Assembly (NCBI GenBank): GCA_029783825.1
Contig: JAREIK010018646.1
Location: 23,501 to 87,500, forward strand
From: Sapria himalayana
Taxonomy: Eukaryota > Streptophyta > Magnoliopsida > Malpighiales > Rafflesiaceae
Length of the DNA stretch: 64,000 bases
Direction of reading: 5' to 3'
Shown: positions 12,900 to 25,682 of the stretch, piece by piece
Numbering within the stretch: the stretch's first letter is position 1
Layout of the letters: each line of letters begins with the position of its first letter
Translations under genes and position numbers: made by a program
Notes under the pieces: generated by a model
Database searches by the model: none
Told to the model about the DNA's origin: nothing
Seen by the model: the letters and a program-made list of their open reading frames with translations, nothing else

Positions 12900-13471
12900 T
12901 TTTGTTGAATTATGTAAAATATTGAATCATAATAATTTTTTAAATGATTTTATTTTTTATTAATTATAAAATATCATTTATAGTTTATGTTTTAATTCAA
13001 TTTAATATAAAAATATTAAATTATTTAATTTAATTTGAAAAAAAAAATGAAATTCTGAAAATAGTTTTGGAAAGAATATAGCTAGGTAATTTTCCATTAC
13101 TATTTTAGATTGAGAAATTATTATTTTAGCTAGAGATTTTTCCATTGCTAAATTTATTTTGCTATGGACTATTTTCCTTACTAATTTTTAGTGACGAGCA
13201 CTTTATATTGGGAAAGCTTCCATTTTTATATCTGTTTAGCGATGATAACTCTAGCTTATTAATTTAGCTAGGGAAATTATTATTTAATCTAGGAATATTT
13301 CTGTCTCTAAAATTTTTTAGCAGCGGACACTTTCCCTCAAATTTTTAGCGATGAGCACATTAGAATGGGAAAGCTTCCATCATTAATCCGTCGCTATATC
13401 TCATTTAGCAATAGAAAATCTTTGTTTAACTATGGAATTATCCCTAACTATTTGGGATTTTTCTTGTAGTG
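12900..13471. repeat. CACTA element 1, 5' terminal and subterminal repeat
   Basis: Ends ...TTTCTTGTAGTG at 13471. Read inward on the minus strand it begins CACTACAAGAAAAATCCC. The subterminal part contains repeated TAGCGATGA-type and GGGAAAGCTTCCAT motifs, the latter twice (around 13210 and 13370). It matches the start of element 2 at 50040 over several hundred bases. Confidence 0.8.
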
Positions 13472-16400
13472 CAAGAAAGGGATGCAAAAAAGAAAAGATT
13501 TGCAAGTGTGAAGGAGTAAGCTTCTCACTTCTCAATGAAGATCAAAGTTCAAACTTTTAACTATGATTCAACTCGATCTTTGTATATAAAAATAAAAAAG
13601 ACAGAAAAAATAAATGGAATGAAGATCCAATTCCAAGAACTTTTGGTAAATCAATTAATGAAGAATTCAGACATGAACAATAATATATATGGACTCTAAA
13701 CATATAATACAAAGTATTAAATTAGAAAACATAAATGTGAAGAAGCCTACAATTATAGATTCCTAGCATTACAAATATGGGCTGATTAATGATATGAATA
13801 ATTACAAACATTAACATTAACATATTTTGTGGAAAACTGCAATCAAAATACAATTTGCTAAAGAAAATAAACTAAACTAAGAAGAATGAGAATTATGCAA
13901 AACTAGTTGACTATAGCGCTCTTAGTAATCCAGTCACATCCTACATTAAGTTTACTAACAAGATAAAGATTAGAAATGAATGAATATAATCTAGTAAAAC
14001 TAAGAGTAAAGCCAAAGAAATGTAAAGACCTGCCAAAAAAATACAAAGAAATGCATAAATAAATAGTTAATTAAAGTAGCAGCCAAAGCACACACAATCC
14101 TATGAACTAAAGACCTGCCAAAAAAATAGTAGTGTAATAGAAATTTATCCTAATATTTAAGTAATTTACTTAAAGATTATTTACATACACATCAATTCAA
14201 AAGTAAACGATAAGAAGGATGACAACTTACTAATTTAGCAAAAATTATAGATATGACAATCACTTATATACTTTTCCAATTAGATATTTAATTGAGAAAT
14301 TAATTTTTTGTATTGAAATGCCTAATTTCATTTTCTATGATGGTGTTAGCTCACATAATATGAAATTTCCAATCTAATCTTTTATTAACACTCTAATCAC
14401 ATAAAAGGATTATTTTATCAAAGAAAAGATTAAAGAAAATCTACATTTTGGCAAGTGCAGCTCAAGAGGGCTATTTTTCATAATGCCCAAATAGTCAATG
14501 AGCAAATAAACCAAATGGGCACATCACTTTTTTTTGAAATATTATAAAACAGGTTAATTAATTTCATCAAACAATAACATGGCTATAATTAAAAAAAAAT
14601 ATAAAATCATTTAATATACTCATATTATAATGTTACACCAAAACAAAACATTACAGATATATAAACAACAAAAAATACAATGATACACATGAATTCAAAC
14701 AAAAAACTATAAATACATATTTGTGTTTGTGTATATGTGTGTATCATATATCAAGAGTATCATCAAATGCACAAAAATATTAATTAACATGTGCTAAATC
14801 AAAAATAGCTGAAAAGAAAAAAAAATAAAAGGAAAACATATGCTATATGAATAGTATCATATATTAATAGTTTCATATTATGCATTAATGATAATTTTTG
14901 ATTTTTGTTTATCATTATTTTTTTTGCTAATTATTGAATTTAACAAGAATTATACTATTAAAATAACATTAAAAATAAAATATCACACCAATATTAAAGA
15001 TATTTCTTCATTTGGAGATTTAGATCCAATAAGCAATTTTAATTAAAAAACTTTTCTTTGATATATTGATTCTCTGTAATAATCTCAGAATCAACATTAG
15101 ATCATATTCAAAAATTTGAAAGTCATTATTAAATGACGTGTTTCATCTTGTTTGATTTTTTTTTTCATTTAGTTTTACACTATTATTTTTGATAATTTCT
15201 AATTTTTTGTATGTGTGACAAAGAAATTGGTATGTTTTTTGTCTACAGAAGCAAATTAGTGCACATGTTTCATTGTAAACAATAAATAATGTGCATGTAA
15301 AGAAAACATAGATTGAACTATATAAGCAACTTAACACGCACCACATGTCTATTACTTTCGATACATATACTATATGCACATTATTTTAAAACAAAAGGGT
15401 CTACTATATTACTAATCAAATTATCTATCATATTACTCATGTCAACATTATATAATGATGGAATAATTACTTATTATTAATGTATACACGAAATAGGTCA
15501 CCATGCATGGCCAGTGTGCTTTGAGAATGCATGGTATCTAAGAAAACACATTGAGAAAATTCTATACAATGTTTGTTCCCCTGCTTATAATAATGTATAG
15601 TCTAACATGGGTTCTTAGTCTTCTACACCCCCCATTTCTCCATCAAGTGTGATTTGATTCTACATGCCAATATTAGATAGATATAATAAAGACTTAGTGT
15701 ATTGAATTTTTTTAATAGTACTATTAAACAAAAATTAATATTAGGCCAATTAAATTAATGAAAGCATCTACAATCATAATAGAATAGAATAACAATGGAA
15801 TTTATTGGGTACCTAATTAAAGACCAGAAAATATGATTTATTAAGAAAAAAAAAACTAAATAGAATTAATTCATAAACATCCACCAACAAAAATTACAAC
15901 CTCAACAAACTGTCAACATTGGTAATGACAGCAAAATTAAAGGTTATGGTTAAGTTTTGCCTTTTTCTTTGAGAAAAATTTAAGAGTTTCACACTATACC
16001 CATAGAAACCTATCTAGTAGATAAATCTCCATAGGTTCTTCATATTCGTCGTCTCTACAAGACAAATTTTTAAAATATAAAAAACCAAAAATTAAAATAT
16101 AAGATATAATTTTATTTTAAAAAATCATAGTACCTTGCTCTTTTTTTACTCTTGTTATTATTTTCTTCGTATTCTTTTACTATTCTTCGAATTTTAGAGC
16201 TAGCATACTTTTTGGTTGATTTGAAATCCATAAAACTTAAAAAAAATAATCATTAAAAGAAAAAAAGTTCATACAACCAATTTATCATTAATACACAAGA
16301 ACTCAACAAAAAAGCACCATTTAGCTCACTACTGATTTTAATTTTGCAAAACTCATTTTTAATCTCATTAAAATATAATGATGATAAACACAAAACACCC

Positions 16401-16499
16401 GCAGAGAGAGAGATATGATGTATATGTAATTTGTTTTTATTTAATAATCTGTCTTTATAACAAAATATTTTTCTGTTTTAATATTTTCATGTAAGTGTA
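13472..16499. other. AT-rich transposon-like spacer, nothing recognised
   Basis: Very AT-rich sequence with frequent stops on both strands. No domain, splice-supported exon, tRNA or terminal repeat was recognised. It may be the interior of the CACTA-like element that ends at 26234. Confidence 0.5.
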
Positions 16500-17170
16500 G
16501 GAAAGGAAATATTAAAAGGCCTGGGATACAGCTGTAGCACAATAATGGAGGTCCTACTGTCCGGTAAGCGGGCCGAAATTTTTGGAGTAGAGTCTGACCC
16601 ATTCCATGATCCGACCCGTTTCGGTTAAATGAACCGATATGTTTTTTTAATATAAAATGATTTGTAATTTTATTTTTCGGGTGGCTATTTTTGACCCGTG
16701 GAACTGTTCATCGTCTCTCTCTTCACTTTGCACGAATTTTCGTGACTGCTCTATGTGATGCATACTGTAAGATGTTTCCGTTTTGGTTTTAATCTGTAAT
16801 GCATAAGCATTTTCTGGTGGATGTAGCTAGTCATACTGACCGACTAGCGAACCACGTTATTTTCGGAGTTGATTTTCTCGTTTTTGATTCTGTCAAGGAT
16901 GCTTGTTGAATTGAGATTATATTGCTTATTTTATGTGTTTTATGTTGTTTCTATTTTTTAATCTCACTACTGTGGAAGCGCAATTACCCAACAAGAGAGA
17001 TGTTCTTTGTTTGATATGGTTCTTTGAAATAATGCTGTGATGACTATATGTTTTGAGAGATCTTCTTTGCTTGATACGGCTTGGAAATAATGTTGGAATG
17101 GTAGTGTGTTCTAATAGTCGAAGGTTTTTCAAGAAGCGAACTGACCTAATTACGTAGAGATGTCCAGATG
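16500..17170. other. GC-richer island, possible gene-derived fragment
   Basis: Base composition rises sharply here (for example GGCCTGGGATACAGC, then CCGACCCGTTTCGG). A short ATG-headed reading, MEVLLSG (from about 16544), is followed at once by a GTAAGC-type splice donor, resembling a first exon. No protein family could be recognised, so it may be a captured 5' end of a host gene or simply different transposon sequence. Confidence 0.3.
16995..17120. repeat. Imperfect ~60-bp tandem duplication
   Basis: The word GAGAGATGTTCTTTGTTTGAT...AAATAATGCTG at 16995 recurs at about 17055 as GAGAGATCTTCTTTGCTTGAT...AAATAATGTTG. Both copies are clearly diverged. Confidence 0.7.
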
Positions 17171-18229
17171 GGGGAGAGATGGGTCAGAGATAAAAAATAT
17201 TAGAAAAGAAAATTATATTATATTTAACCATTAAGTATATTATTTCATAAATAAATAAATTTATGGTTAATAGTATATGAAATTTTTATGTTTATTTTTT
17301 ATAATAATATTTATAAATTAATTAAATAAATTTCAAAAATAAAAAAAATTAATTTATGGTTATAACAATGGAGAAAATAAATAATAATACTAATAACCAT
17401 GAACACTATTAATTGGTAATTAAATTTTAATATTATTTCATTTATTAAAAAATATATATTTTCATATAACCATTGATAAATTGTATAAATATATAATCAT
17501 ACAAAATTTATAACATCTCAATTAAACAAAAAATAAATAACCAAGTAAATAATGAATAAGTAACATATCAATAATATTCAAATAACTAATAATATATCTG
17601 ACCATAAAAATAAAAATATATAATATTAACATTATCCAAAAAAATAAAATTTAAATTTTATTGCTTAAAAATATAACTCAAAAAAATAAGACTACACATA
17701 AATCCAAAAATAAAAAAAAATAAAAAAGCAACCAATTTCAACTTGTATATTTTTAGTAACAAATTATTTTAGATCCTTTTTTAGTAGCTATTTCAAAATT
17801 TTTTAAAAAAGAGAACAAAATATTAAGCAAATAATAATTTTCTATCCTATGATTATTAACTTCTGAATTAATAATCATACATCAAAGTAAAAAAATGAGT
17901 TATGAAAACTATAGTACATAACAAATGAGAAGTATCAACAACAAAATTTTAAAAAAAATTAGTTTACTTCTTTAAAGTAAACATCATGATAGAGGAGCTC
18001 TATAATGACTCCTAAATGACAATGATAATTAAATTATCTCCCTCAATACCCAATAATACTATCGGCTTCATTCATAGATAAAACTACTAATATTCCTCTA
18101 TGATATATCATTTTTTCATATCATATATACATTATAGAGATAATCTCTTGTGTATGCATAAAAGCATCATATTGCACATCACTATTCTCTTAGTTGCACA
18201 TTTATATTAATGTATAAACTTGAATATAT
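17171..18229. other. AT-rich spacer, nothing recognised
   Basis: Extreme AT content with many TAATAT/AAATAA words. No reading frame or structural motif was recognised. Confidence 0.5.
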
Positions 18230-18720
18230 AATGACATATGATTATATAAATCTTTAAGTGAATAGATATAATGTTGTGTTTACAATATTTTTAGAAATAT
18301 TACACACACACACACATACATATGTAACACTTTTATAAATATTATATAGTTTATATATCACATTTATATAAACATTATAAATATTATTTATCTATATAAA
18401 AATTTATATGTTATATAAATGTTTATAAATATGTATAAACATTTTATATGTTATATAAATGTTATATAAATGTTATATAAATGTTATATAATCAATTATA
18501 TAAATGGATAGTATTATGTAAATGTTGTATAAATATTTATAAACATCAATACATATGTATAAATATTTATATATAACTTTATATGTTTATATAAACATAT
18601 CAATGTTTATATATAATGCTATATGTTTATATATATTAAAGCATAAACATTTATATATAATGTCATAAGATTATATAAATATAGAAAAATCAATATATAA
18701 TGTTATGTGTTTTTAATATT
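18230..18720. repeat. AT minisatellite with TTATATAAATG units
   Basis: Repeats of TTATATAAATG and its near-complement ATATAAACAT are interleaved (for example consecutive TTATATAAATG copies at about 18450-18490), with a short (AC)n run near 18302. The mixture of both orientations makes the region rich in hairpins. Confidence 0.75.
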
Positions 18721-20375
18721 TATATAAATATTATATTGTTACAAATCGAGCATACTATTTTCCAAAACAATATACCTCTCATGCTATAGTGTTTTTGAAA
18801 ATATATTTTTTGTTTTTATTTATTTATTCTTTTCGAATCATGAAATATACATGAAGAATAAAAGTATTTTTTGAGTATACCAGAAAGTAGAAATATTTTA
18901 TTTTGATAGATTTTTTAATATGAATATTTACTTATTTTGGTAATTTTTTTAAAAAATATTATTTTAATGTATCATAACATAATTTTCCCTACATCTAATA
19001 ACATCTAACAACAATATCAAAATATTTTCAAACAATATTAAATTAGCAAAAAAAAGAGTTTACTAATCAGCATCACCATGAGTAATTCATATTTTATATT
19101 TAATTTAGGATGGTTATTTTTTACATGGAAAAATTTAATTTTTTCCTTAATTTTATAAAAATTAAGGAGGTTGTAAAAAAACATGAACAATATCAAATTA
19201 AATGAATTTGATTTTATCACTATTATGCAATAAACACAAACAAAACACTCATGTGTTTTAATTCTTATTAATTTGTTAGCATGGACTTGTAATTTATTTT
19301 AATTTGGACTGTTAATTGGAAAAAACTTTTAATATCTTATAATTTGGACTGTTAATTAGGTGTAAATTTTAATTTCTTATAATTTGACTGTTAAATATAA
19401 TTTATTATATTTTGAAACTTTAAAATAATTTAGAATCTAGTGTATTTTTTGTAATGTTTTCAAATAGGAAATTAAATTATTTGTATAGCATGAGAAACAA
19501 GCTTTAGTATAGCATCATATTCCACATTACTATTCTCTCAGTTACACATATATTTATTTGAATGTGTGAAAGAATATTCTTGATTATATGGGTATTCTAA
19601 TTTGAGTTGGATATAAATTTTAAACAAATGATTAATAATTTTTATAATTTTTAAAATATAATTTATAAATTTTATCTCTTGATAAAATAAAAATTTATTA
19701 TATTTTAACATTACACAAAGTCAACTTGACAATTCAAGTATCACAACCTAAGTTGGTATTCACCTTCAAACTAAGCAACAAAGATCTAGGTTGAGTATTT
19801 TTGGCCTTACTAAATCAATGTGAGCAACCAAACTATCTAAGATATTAGTTTTGCCTTAATTGCTAATTAAACAAATATATATTTTGGCTTAACCCAAAAT
19901 AGCATTTCTAACACAAGCACAATAAATAGTCAAAACTTCCATCACTTGTAAACTCGTTTGAATCATAGACCAGAAAATATATTATTTGCTTTTAATTAAA
20001 TTGTTCAAAAATAAATAAAACATATTGTGTTAACTGATAATTCAAACAATAAGATTTAAGATAATACTGACATTTCATCCTATGCATTATTTGTGATCAG
20101 CTAGCATTCATTAAAATTTTATATAAATCTAATATCAATTTTTTTCTCAAGTAAGTTTGGTATTTATGATGTATGTATGCCAACTTTAATGGAAGTCGAG
20201 GAGTTAAATTGTTTTTCATAGTTTATGGTCTTGTACATAAAGGTTCATAAACTTATTTCTAATTTTTAAATATCTTTGACCTCATTTATGGAGTTTTGTA
20301 TGGAAATAATGCATTTTAAATAAAAAATATAAAATATAATGCTAGTTTGAAAAATATTATCAACTTAGCGTGTCT
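18721..20375. other. AT-rich spacer, nothing recognised
   Basis: Contains a local near-duplicate of TAATTTGGACTGTTAATT around 19300-19400. No gene or RNA was recognised. Confidence 0.5.
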
Positions 20376-20384
20376 GGAAACATC

Positions 20385-20660
20385 GTGGAAATGGCCGTCA
20401 TTCACAATAACGGCCATTGCCACACTGTTAAATTTTAAAAATCAGAGGCCAACATTGTGAATGTCAGCTAATGAATTTTAAAAATTTTCAAATGCTGTCA
20501 TTGGGAAAGAAGACTATTTAATTAAACCAATGGATGTCGTTCATAATGCTAGCATTTGAATTTTAATAATGTTTAAATGCTGCCGTTAGGAATGACGACT
20601 ATTTAATTAAACTAATGGTCATCATTCTCAATGTTGGCTATTGAATTTTAAACTTTTTCA
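20385..20660 (+). repeat. Left MULE inverted repeat made of 85-bp units
   Basis: The ACTATTTAATTAAAC word occurs at 20513 and again at 20598 (period 85). Each unit holds a near-dyad of the type GTCATT...AATGAC, and the whole is the inverse of 25683-25968. Confidence 0.8.
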
Positions 20661-20829
20661 TATGTGAGTAGTAAATTTTTAGTTGGGTAAGTTTTTAATT
20701 CTAAATCCGAATCGTAAAAGGTTGCAAAGATTTACTTAATTTGAGTACACCATGAGTTTGTTGTAGTTACCTCCTCAAAAGAATTACTAGTTTTGAGATG
20801 GAAGAAGGCTGAAGTATATCAATATCAAT

Positions 20830-22425
20830 AAAAGTTGCATGTCATGGTTGTAAAAGATATTAACTTATTTGTGATTAACAAATATAAAGGGCCGCATACT
20901 TGTGTAAATCCATGTTTAAACCAATACCATCATCAACTATAGTCAAAGTTGGTCGCTACTCATATAGAATCTATAATTATGACACAATTTATATTGTCCA
21001 CTGCTACTATTCAAGCAATCATGATGGAGAAATGGGGATATAAAATTTCATATTAAAAATCTTTGGATGGGAAGCATAAGGCATTTAGACACTTATTTGG
21101 TGATTTTATTTAATCGTATATAGATCTCCCACATTTGTTCTTGGCCATATAATAAGATAATCCTAGATGTGTTATTATTTGGAAAACCATCTCTCATAGT
21201 GTGTCAAACATTGAGACATATCAGTGCGTGTTCTGGTCATTCAAGCCATCTATTGAAGGGTTCACAAATTATCATCCTATACTAAGTATTAATGGTACAT
21301 ATTTGTATGAGAAGTATAAAGGGACATTATTGATTGCTATGAGATGTGATAGAAATAATTAGTTATTCCCATTGAAATTTTCTATTATAGAAGGCGAGAA
21401 TATTGATAGTTGGGGAATTTTCATGGCATGTATTAGAAATAGAGTAACTTAATGGATAGGGATTTGCGTAATATCTGTCAGACATCCAGGTATTATAGTA
21501 GTTATGAGTGATCCTCATCTTCATTGGGATGCACCATATGCCTATCACAAGATCTATATGCATCATCTTGCAAGCAATTTTATGACAAACTTCAAAGATA
21601 AACTCTTAAAGAATTTGGTCTACAAAGTAGATGTTGCGACAACAGCACAAAAGATGAATTGGCATATGGCTACAATTGGGAGAATTAATTCTGAAGCACG
21701 ACAATGGTTAGAGGTGATCCCTTTTCCGTTATGGGTACTTTCACATGATGGAGGTCGAAAATATGGAATAATGACAACCAATATGTCAAAGGTATTTAAT
21801 AGTGAACATAAAGGGACTCATAGCTTACAAATCACTATATTAGCTCAGTTAATATTTTCTTTCCTTAATAGTTACTTTGTTGCAAGAAGGGAACTCGGTG
21901 CTGATAGATTGGCATCAGATGAGTAGTTCACACCATATGTTGATACTCAGATTCAAGGTCATGTAGGTAAGGCTGAATCAAAAGAAATTGTTCTTTACGA
22001 TTACATATAGGGCATATTTTCATGTAAGGTCCAAGAGACCTCAACATAAATGATAAGAAATGCACATGTGGTATGACACTGATATATGGATTTCCATGTA
22101 GCCAAATCATAACAACATATTAGCATCAATGTGTTGATTTTTAGTTATTTGTTCAAGACTACTACACTACGTAGTCCTACTATGCCACTTGGGCAATCTT
22201 ATTTTATCCCATATTCAAAGAAGATTAATATCTTTTTTATGATGGTCCAATGATTATAGCTCCTAAGTCAATGAAATGACAAAGTCAATGGCTATCCTAA
22301 ATCAATCCGTTTGCATAATGAAATGAACATTAGGGAGGAAAAAACTAAGATAAAATGTTGGTTGTGCAAACAAAAGGGTCACAATCAGCAGTCTTGTAAG
22401 AATAGAAATCAAGTTTAGTTGTTTA
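20830..22425 (+). pseudogene. MURA-like MULE transposase (MULE DDE, SWIM, CCHC), dead copy
   Basis: N-terminal part with NIKGPHTCVNPCLNQYHHQL (about 20880-20930). The MULE transposase core follows: FWSFKPSIEGF, INGTYLYEKYKGTLLIAMRC, SIIEGENIDSWGIFMACIRN, VISVRHPG, AYHKIYMHHLASNF and GGRKYGIMTTNMS. A SWIM-type finger (CTCGMTLIYGFPCS, about 22057-22100) and a CCHC knuckle (CWLCKQKGHNQQSC, about 22355) complete the usual order. Compared with the family, all three likely catalytic acids are replaced: Asp to Asn at 21291-21293, Asp to Val at 21477-21479, and Glu to Lys at 21789-21791. In-frame stops occur at about 21360, 21450 and 21925, among others. From 21450 to 21925 the frame is open. It would have been the nuclear enzyme moving the MULE. 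The start is uncertain. Confidence 0.85.
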
Positions 22426-22649
22426 TTGGTAAATGAGGCCTCACTTTTTTGTTGTTATTTGGTATAGGACTTATGTACTAACATTAATTTATTGTAAATG
22501 AGGCCCTAAATATTTTGTTGTTGTATTGTATCAGACTTATTCAATTGAATGAAACATTCTTATTCTATGTGTGTATTATAAATTATCATTGTGATTAATA
22601 TTGACAACCATGTTTGATAATTATTCTGGATTTGTTATATCTTATAGAT
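22426..22649. other. Spacer between MULE transposase and PMD gene
   Basis: AT-rich linker. It holds a near-repeat of TAAATGAGGCC followed by a TTTTGTTGTTATTTGGTAT-like stretch (about 22430 and 22495), then runs up to the PMD start codon. Confidence 0.4.
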
Positions 22650-24788
22650 ATGGCTAGGGGGTTTCATGATGTGGATCTATCAGATACATCTATCTTGGTA
22701 TTGAAAGATAGACATTGATCACACTTAGTAAATATAGACCAGGTACATAATTTATTAATTAGCAATTACTATTAGTAGTTTTAACATGTAATTTATACAT
22801 AATCACTTTTAAATTTGGTTGTTTCATTGCTTATAGCTTCAGGAGATCCTCTGCCCTCGACAACAGATGAGAGCCTTCATGACTATGTGGAGGATGGAAA
22901 TTTGGATTCAGTCATACATGATTAGGTCTGGATTTTATGGTATATATCATTTGGGCCACATTGTGATCGATTGGCCACTTATCACCTCACTCATCGAGAG
23001 ATGGTGGCCCGAGACACACATGTTTAATGTTCTAGTAGGGGAGATGATAATTATCTTATAGGATGTCACCATCCTCCTTGGCCTTCATATCCATGACCCA
23101 GCAGTCACTGGCACAAATGTGTTTGATGTGGTGGTGTTGTGCGTGGAGTTGCTCAGTGTCATCCCATCCACCGATGCTATCAGAGGAGCCACTATCTTTT
23201 TGTGGTGGTTATATATATAGTTATACACCCCACCACCTATTGAAGATGAGGACACATTAGAGCATTGTGCATGTGGGTTCATCTTAGTGCTTATTGGATC
23301 CTTCTTGTTTGTGGACAAGAAGGGTGTGCATGTTCTCATGTTCTTTATCTCACTACTTTGAGATTTGATGGATACTACGATATATAGTTGGGGTGGTGTA
23401 GTACTAGCACATACAATCCATGAGTTATGCCGAGCTAGCTTAAATCATAGCCATGTTATTAGCAATTGTATTACACTCATACTAGTATGTAATAAATGAG
23501 AATGTGTGTTGTTATGTATGGATGATTTATCATATCTTTCTTACGCAATATAAAAATTACAATATTATGACCCAATTTCTCATTATTTTGTATTCAGCTA
23601 TGGTCTTGGGAGAGACTTCACATCGGGCGACCCAATTTTGGGCAACCACATGCAGATATAGCACCACCACCCGCTCATGCCTTACACAATGCTGATGTCG
23701 ATTTCGGGGATGGTGACCTACCGGAGGCTATTCGCAATGGATTACCAACTCAATCTATGGAAAAGCTAGTGGTAGAGCTAGCTTTTTCTCTAGGGTTCAG
23801 ATGAAGAGTACCTTTGACATGGGTGCATAACCCATCGGGTGTACTCCTCCTAAACCGAGATCAACTAGATGCATAGACTCATGATCAAGTAATGTTTATG
23901 TAAAATTATATGGTTCTATATTAATTATAATTATTGTAAATTTTATTGATATTATGAGTTCACATGTAGGTGTCATGGCAACTATACGTGGGAGAGTTAT
24001 TTGATTAGCTCCCATATATCTGCTTAGCTATTCAGGAGATCTAGTAGATGATGTCACAGCTTATTTGTTTCACGATTCTGAGTGACATCATCCAGATAAA
24101 GTCCTGCACCAGTTTGGGATGTTTCAAGAGATACCACCAACTTGCTCGTACAAGCAATGGTTGCATGCAATGGATGCACGTGGATGATATCAGTGCGATT
24201 TGGTGATGTATCATTCAACATACATAAATTTATAAGAGACACGAGTGGCTAGGATTATCACCTCACTTCCTATGGTAGATTTAATGGACTTTCATTATCT
24301 ATACATGTAGTGGTATCATCTTATTACACGATGTTTTATGACACCATTACTTCATAGGGATGATATGAAGTTCCATACTACAGCCGGTAGTATGGATCTT
24401 TTGGTAAGTTAGAGTCATGTGTTTCTAAAATATTTTAACTAATTTTTAATAATTTGATTATGAAATTATAATTTTTTTTTCGTTTACTCAGATTGCCGCT
24501 ATGGTTGATATAGCCATTCGCTCTCGTGTTGATACCCTTGGTGCTTTATGCGACCTACATCATATTGCCCGATCGGTGTTACACCAGATTGGTGAAGACC
24601 ATCATATAGCTGGGTACACTAAGGAAGCTTCGACATCACATGAACCATTATTTAGACCTCTGGTGTCATCAACACCATCACGTATGCATCCCATTCGAGG
24701 TAGAGAGAGAGGGAAAGCGGGAATTGATCACAAAGGTCATGCTCGAGATGGTGGGTTAGGTCATGGTTCAGATAGTGAGATGGTTTAG
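22650..24788 (+). pseudogene. Plant mobile domain (PMD, MAIN/MAIL1-like) gene of the MULE, five exons, with stops
   Basis: Exons 22650-22742, 22837-23484, 23598-23888, 23970-24403 and 24492-24788 are joined by GT-AG introns, and the first three introns fall in phase 0. It starts MARGFHDVDLSDTSILVLKD. The PMD hallmark is clear: GFYGIYHLGHIVIDWPLITS, LIERWWPETHMF, VTILLGLHIHDPAVTGTNVF, then LWSWERLHIGRPNFGQ, QFGMFQEIPPT, TTAGSMDLL and VLHQIGEDHHIAGY. Premature stops lie at 22716, 23059, 23218 and 23359, in exon 3 (after GFR and after LDA) and in exon 4, with a frame change near 24090. The family is angiosperm-specific and found both in host genes and in transposons. The host copies act in gene silencing and meristem maintenance. 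This copy sits just downstream of the transposase and is inactive as written. Confidence 0.85.
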
Positions 24789-25682
24789 GTACACTTCGAG
24801 CCGAAAATGCCTACTTTTTACCCCTCATCCAAGATGATTATACCTCAACACACCTACATATCACCTTACATACCCACTCAAATTGACGCATCACTTTCCC
24901 TACCCCCATATTGACACAATTCCTCTAAAAGTGCTTGTTCCTTCTGATTATCCAAGATATTCTCCGATCATCTTGGACACAATTCCTACTAAAGTTGTGT
25001 GCGTGTTAAATTTATCTTCTTCATGTCTTTTAAATAAATATTCTCATCTATTTTTTGTTGCGTGTGATATTTTGTGTGTGTTGATTGAAATAGAAAGGAG
25101 GGTACATATTTTGTTGCCAAGGTGAAATCAATTTTGAGGCACTCGGTATGATGCCTCCCACAACCAATATCTTTGAGAGATTGTTCATAGATATGATTAG
25201 ATTGCGAGAGCACTTGTTGACTATGCACAAAAAAAGGCTGGAGGCACCTCCAACTCTTTTTGTGGGACCTAGGAGAAGATTGTCAGTTCTGCATCATAGA
25301 TATTATTTGATGTTTAGCATGCTTATGTATTTGTTGGATAATTAGAACTCATGTGTGTGTGTGTGTTAGCTTGAGATATGGTTTTAATTTATTTTGCAAT
25401 TTTTCTAGTTGGATACAATAGAATCTATGTATCCTATAATTTAATTTTTTGGACTTGAGATGTGGATAATTAGAGGACTGATGATGATTTCTATATAATA
25501 TGCAAATGCTGAATTGTTTGCAGCTGCAGGGTTTGGTAAAGAGGAGGAGGCCAATGGTGGAATAAATGGCTGAAAAATTTGGGGGGTTAGGTGAAAATGA
25601 AGAAAATAAAAATGGAGGAAGGGAGAAGAAGATCAGACAGGGATAAACTCATTCAAAAGCCAGTGTTCTAAACGATAGATAT
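24789..25682 (+). other. 3' part of MULE: PMD tail remnants and AT-rich sequence
   Basis: Pro/Ser/Tyr-rich readings such as PKMPTFYPSSK suggest the degraded C-terminal tail of the PMD protein. The open frame at 25148-25345 (MMPPTTNIFERLFIDMI...) may be another remnant of the same element, but it has no recognised domain. The rest holds no identifiable gene. Confidence 0.4.

Larger units (their letters stand above)
6141..13471 (-). mobile_element. CACTA (En/Spm) DNA transposon 1, autonomous-type but decayed
   Basis: The left terminus begins CACTATAAACAAAGCC directly against the TCTA array. The right terminus, read inward on the minus strand, begins CACTACAAGAAAAATCCC. Both ends share several hundred bases of inverted subterminal sequence with motifs such as CCCTAGCTA. 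Between them, on the minus strand, lie a TNPD-like transposase and then a Transposase_24 gene, the usual CACTA order, preceded by a TATA-bearing leader near the 13471 end. The three bases flanking the two ends (TAT on the left, CAA on the right) do not match, so a clean insertion with a 3-bp target duplication is not shown. A later rearrangement, or membership of a larger composite ending at 26234, is possible. The element is closely related to the one starting at 50040. Confidence 0.8.

Noticed and set aside
15143..15379. Minus-strand frame of 78 codons
   Set aside because: Lies in AT-rich transposon sequence, with no recognisable domain or supporting signals.
18230..18720. Candidate matrix-attachment or origin region from extreme AT content
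   Set aside because: AT-richness alone is common across this window and no specific motif supports the idea.
24883..25345. Overlapping frames after the PMD gene
   Set aside because: Likely decayed tail of the MULE. Overlap on both strands and lack of domain argue against separate genes.
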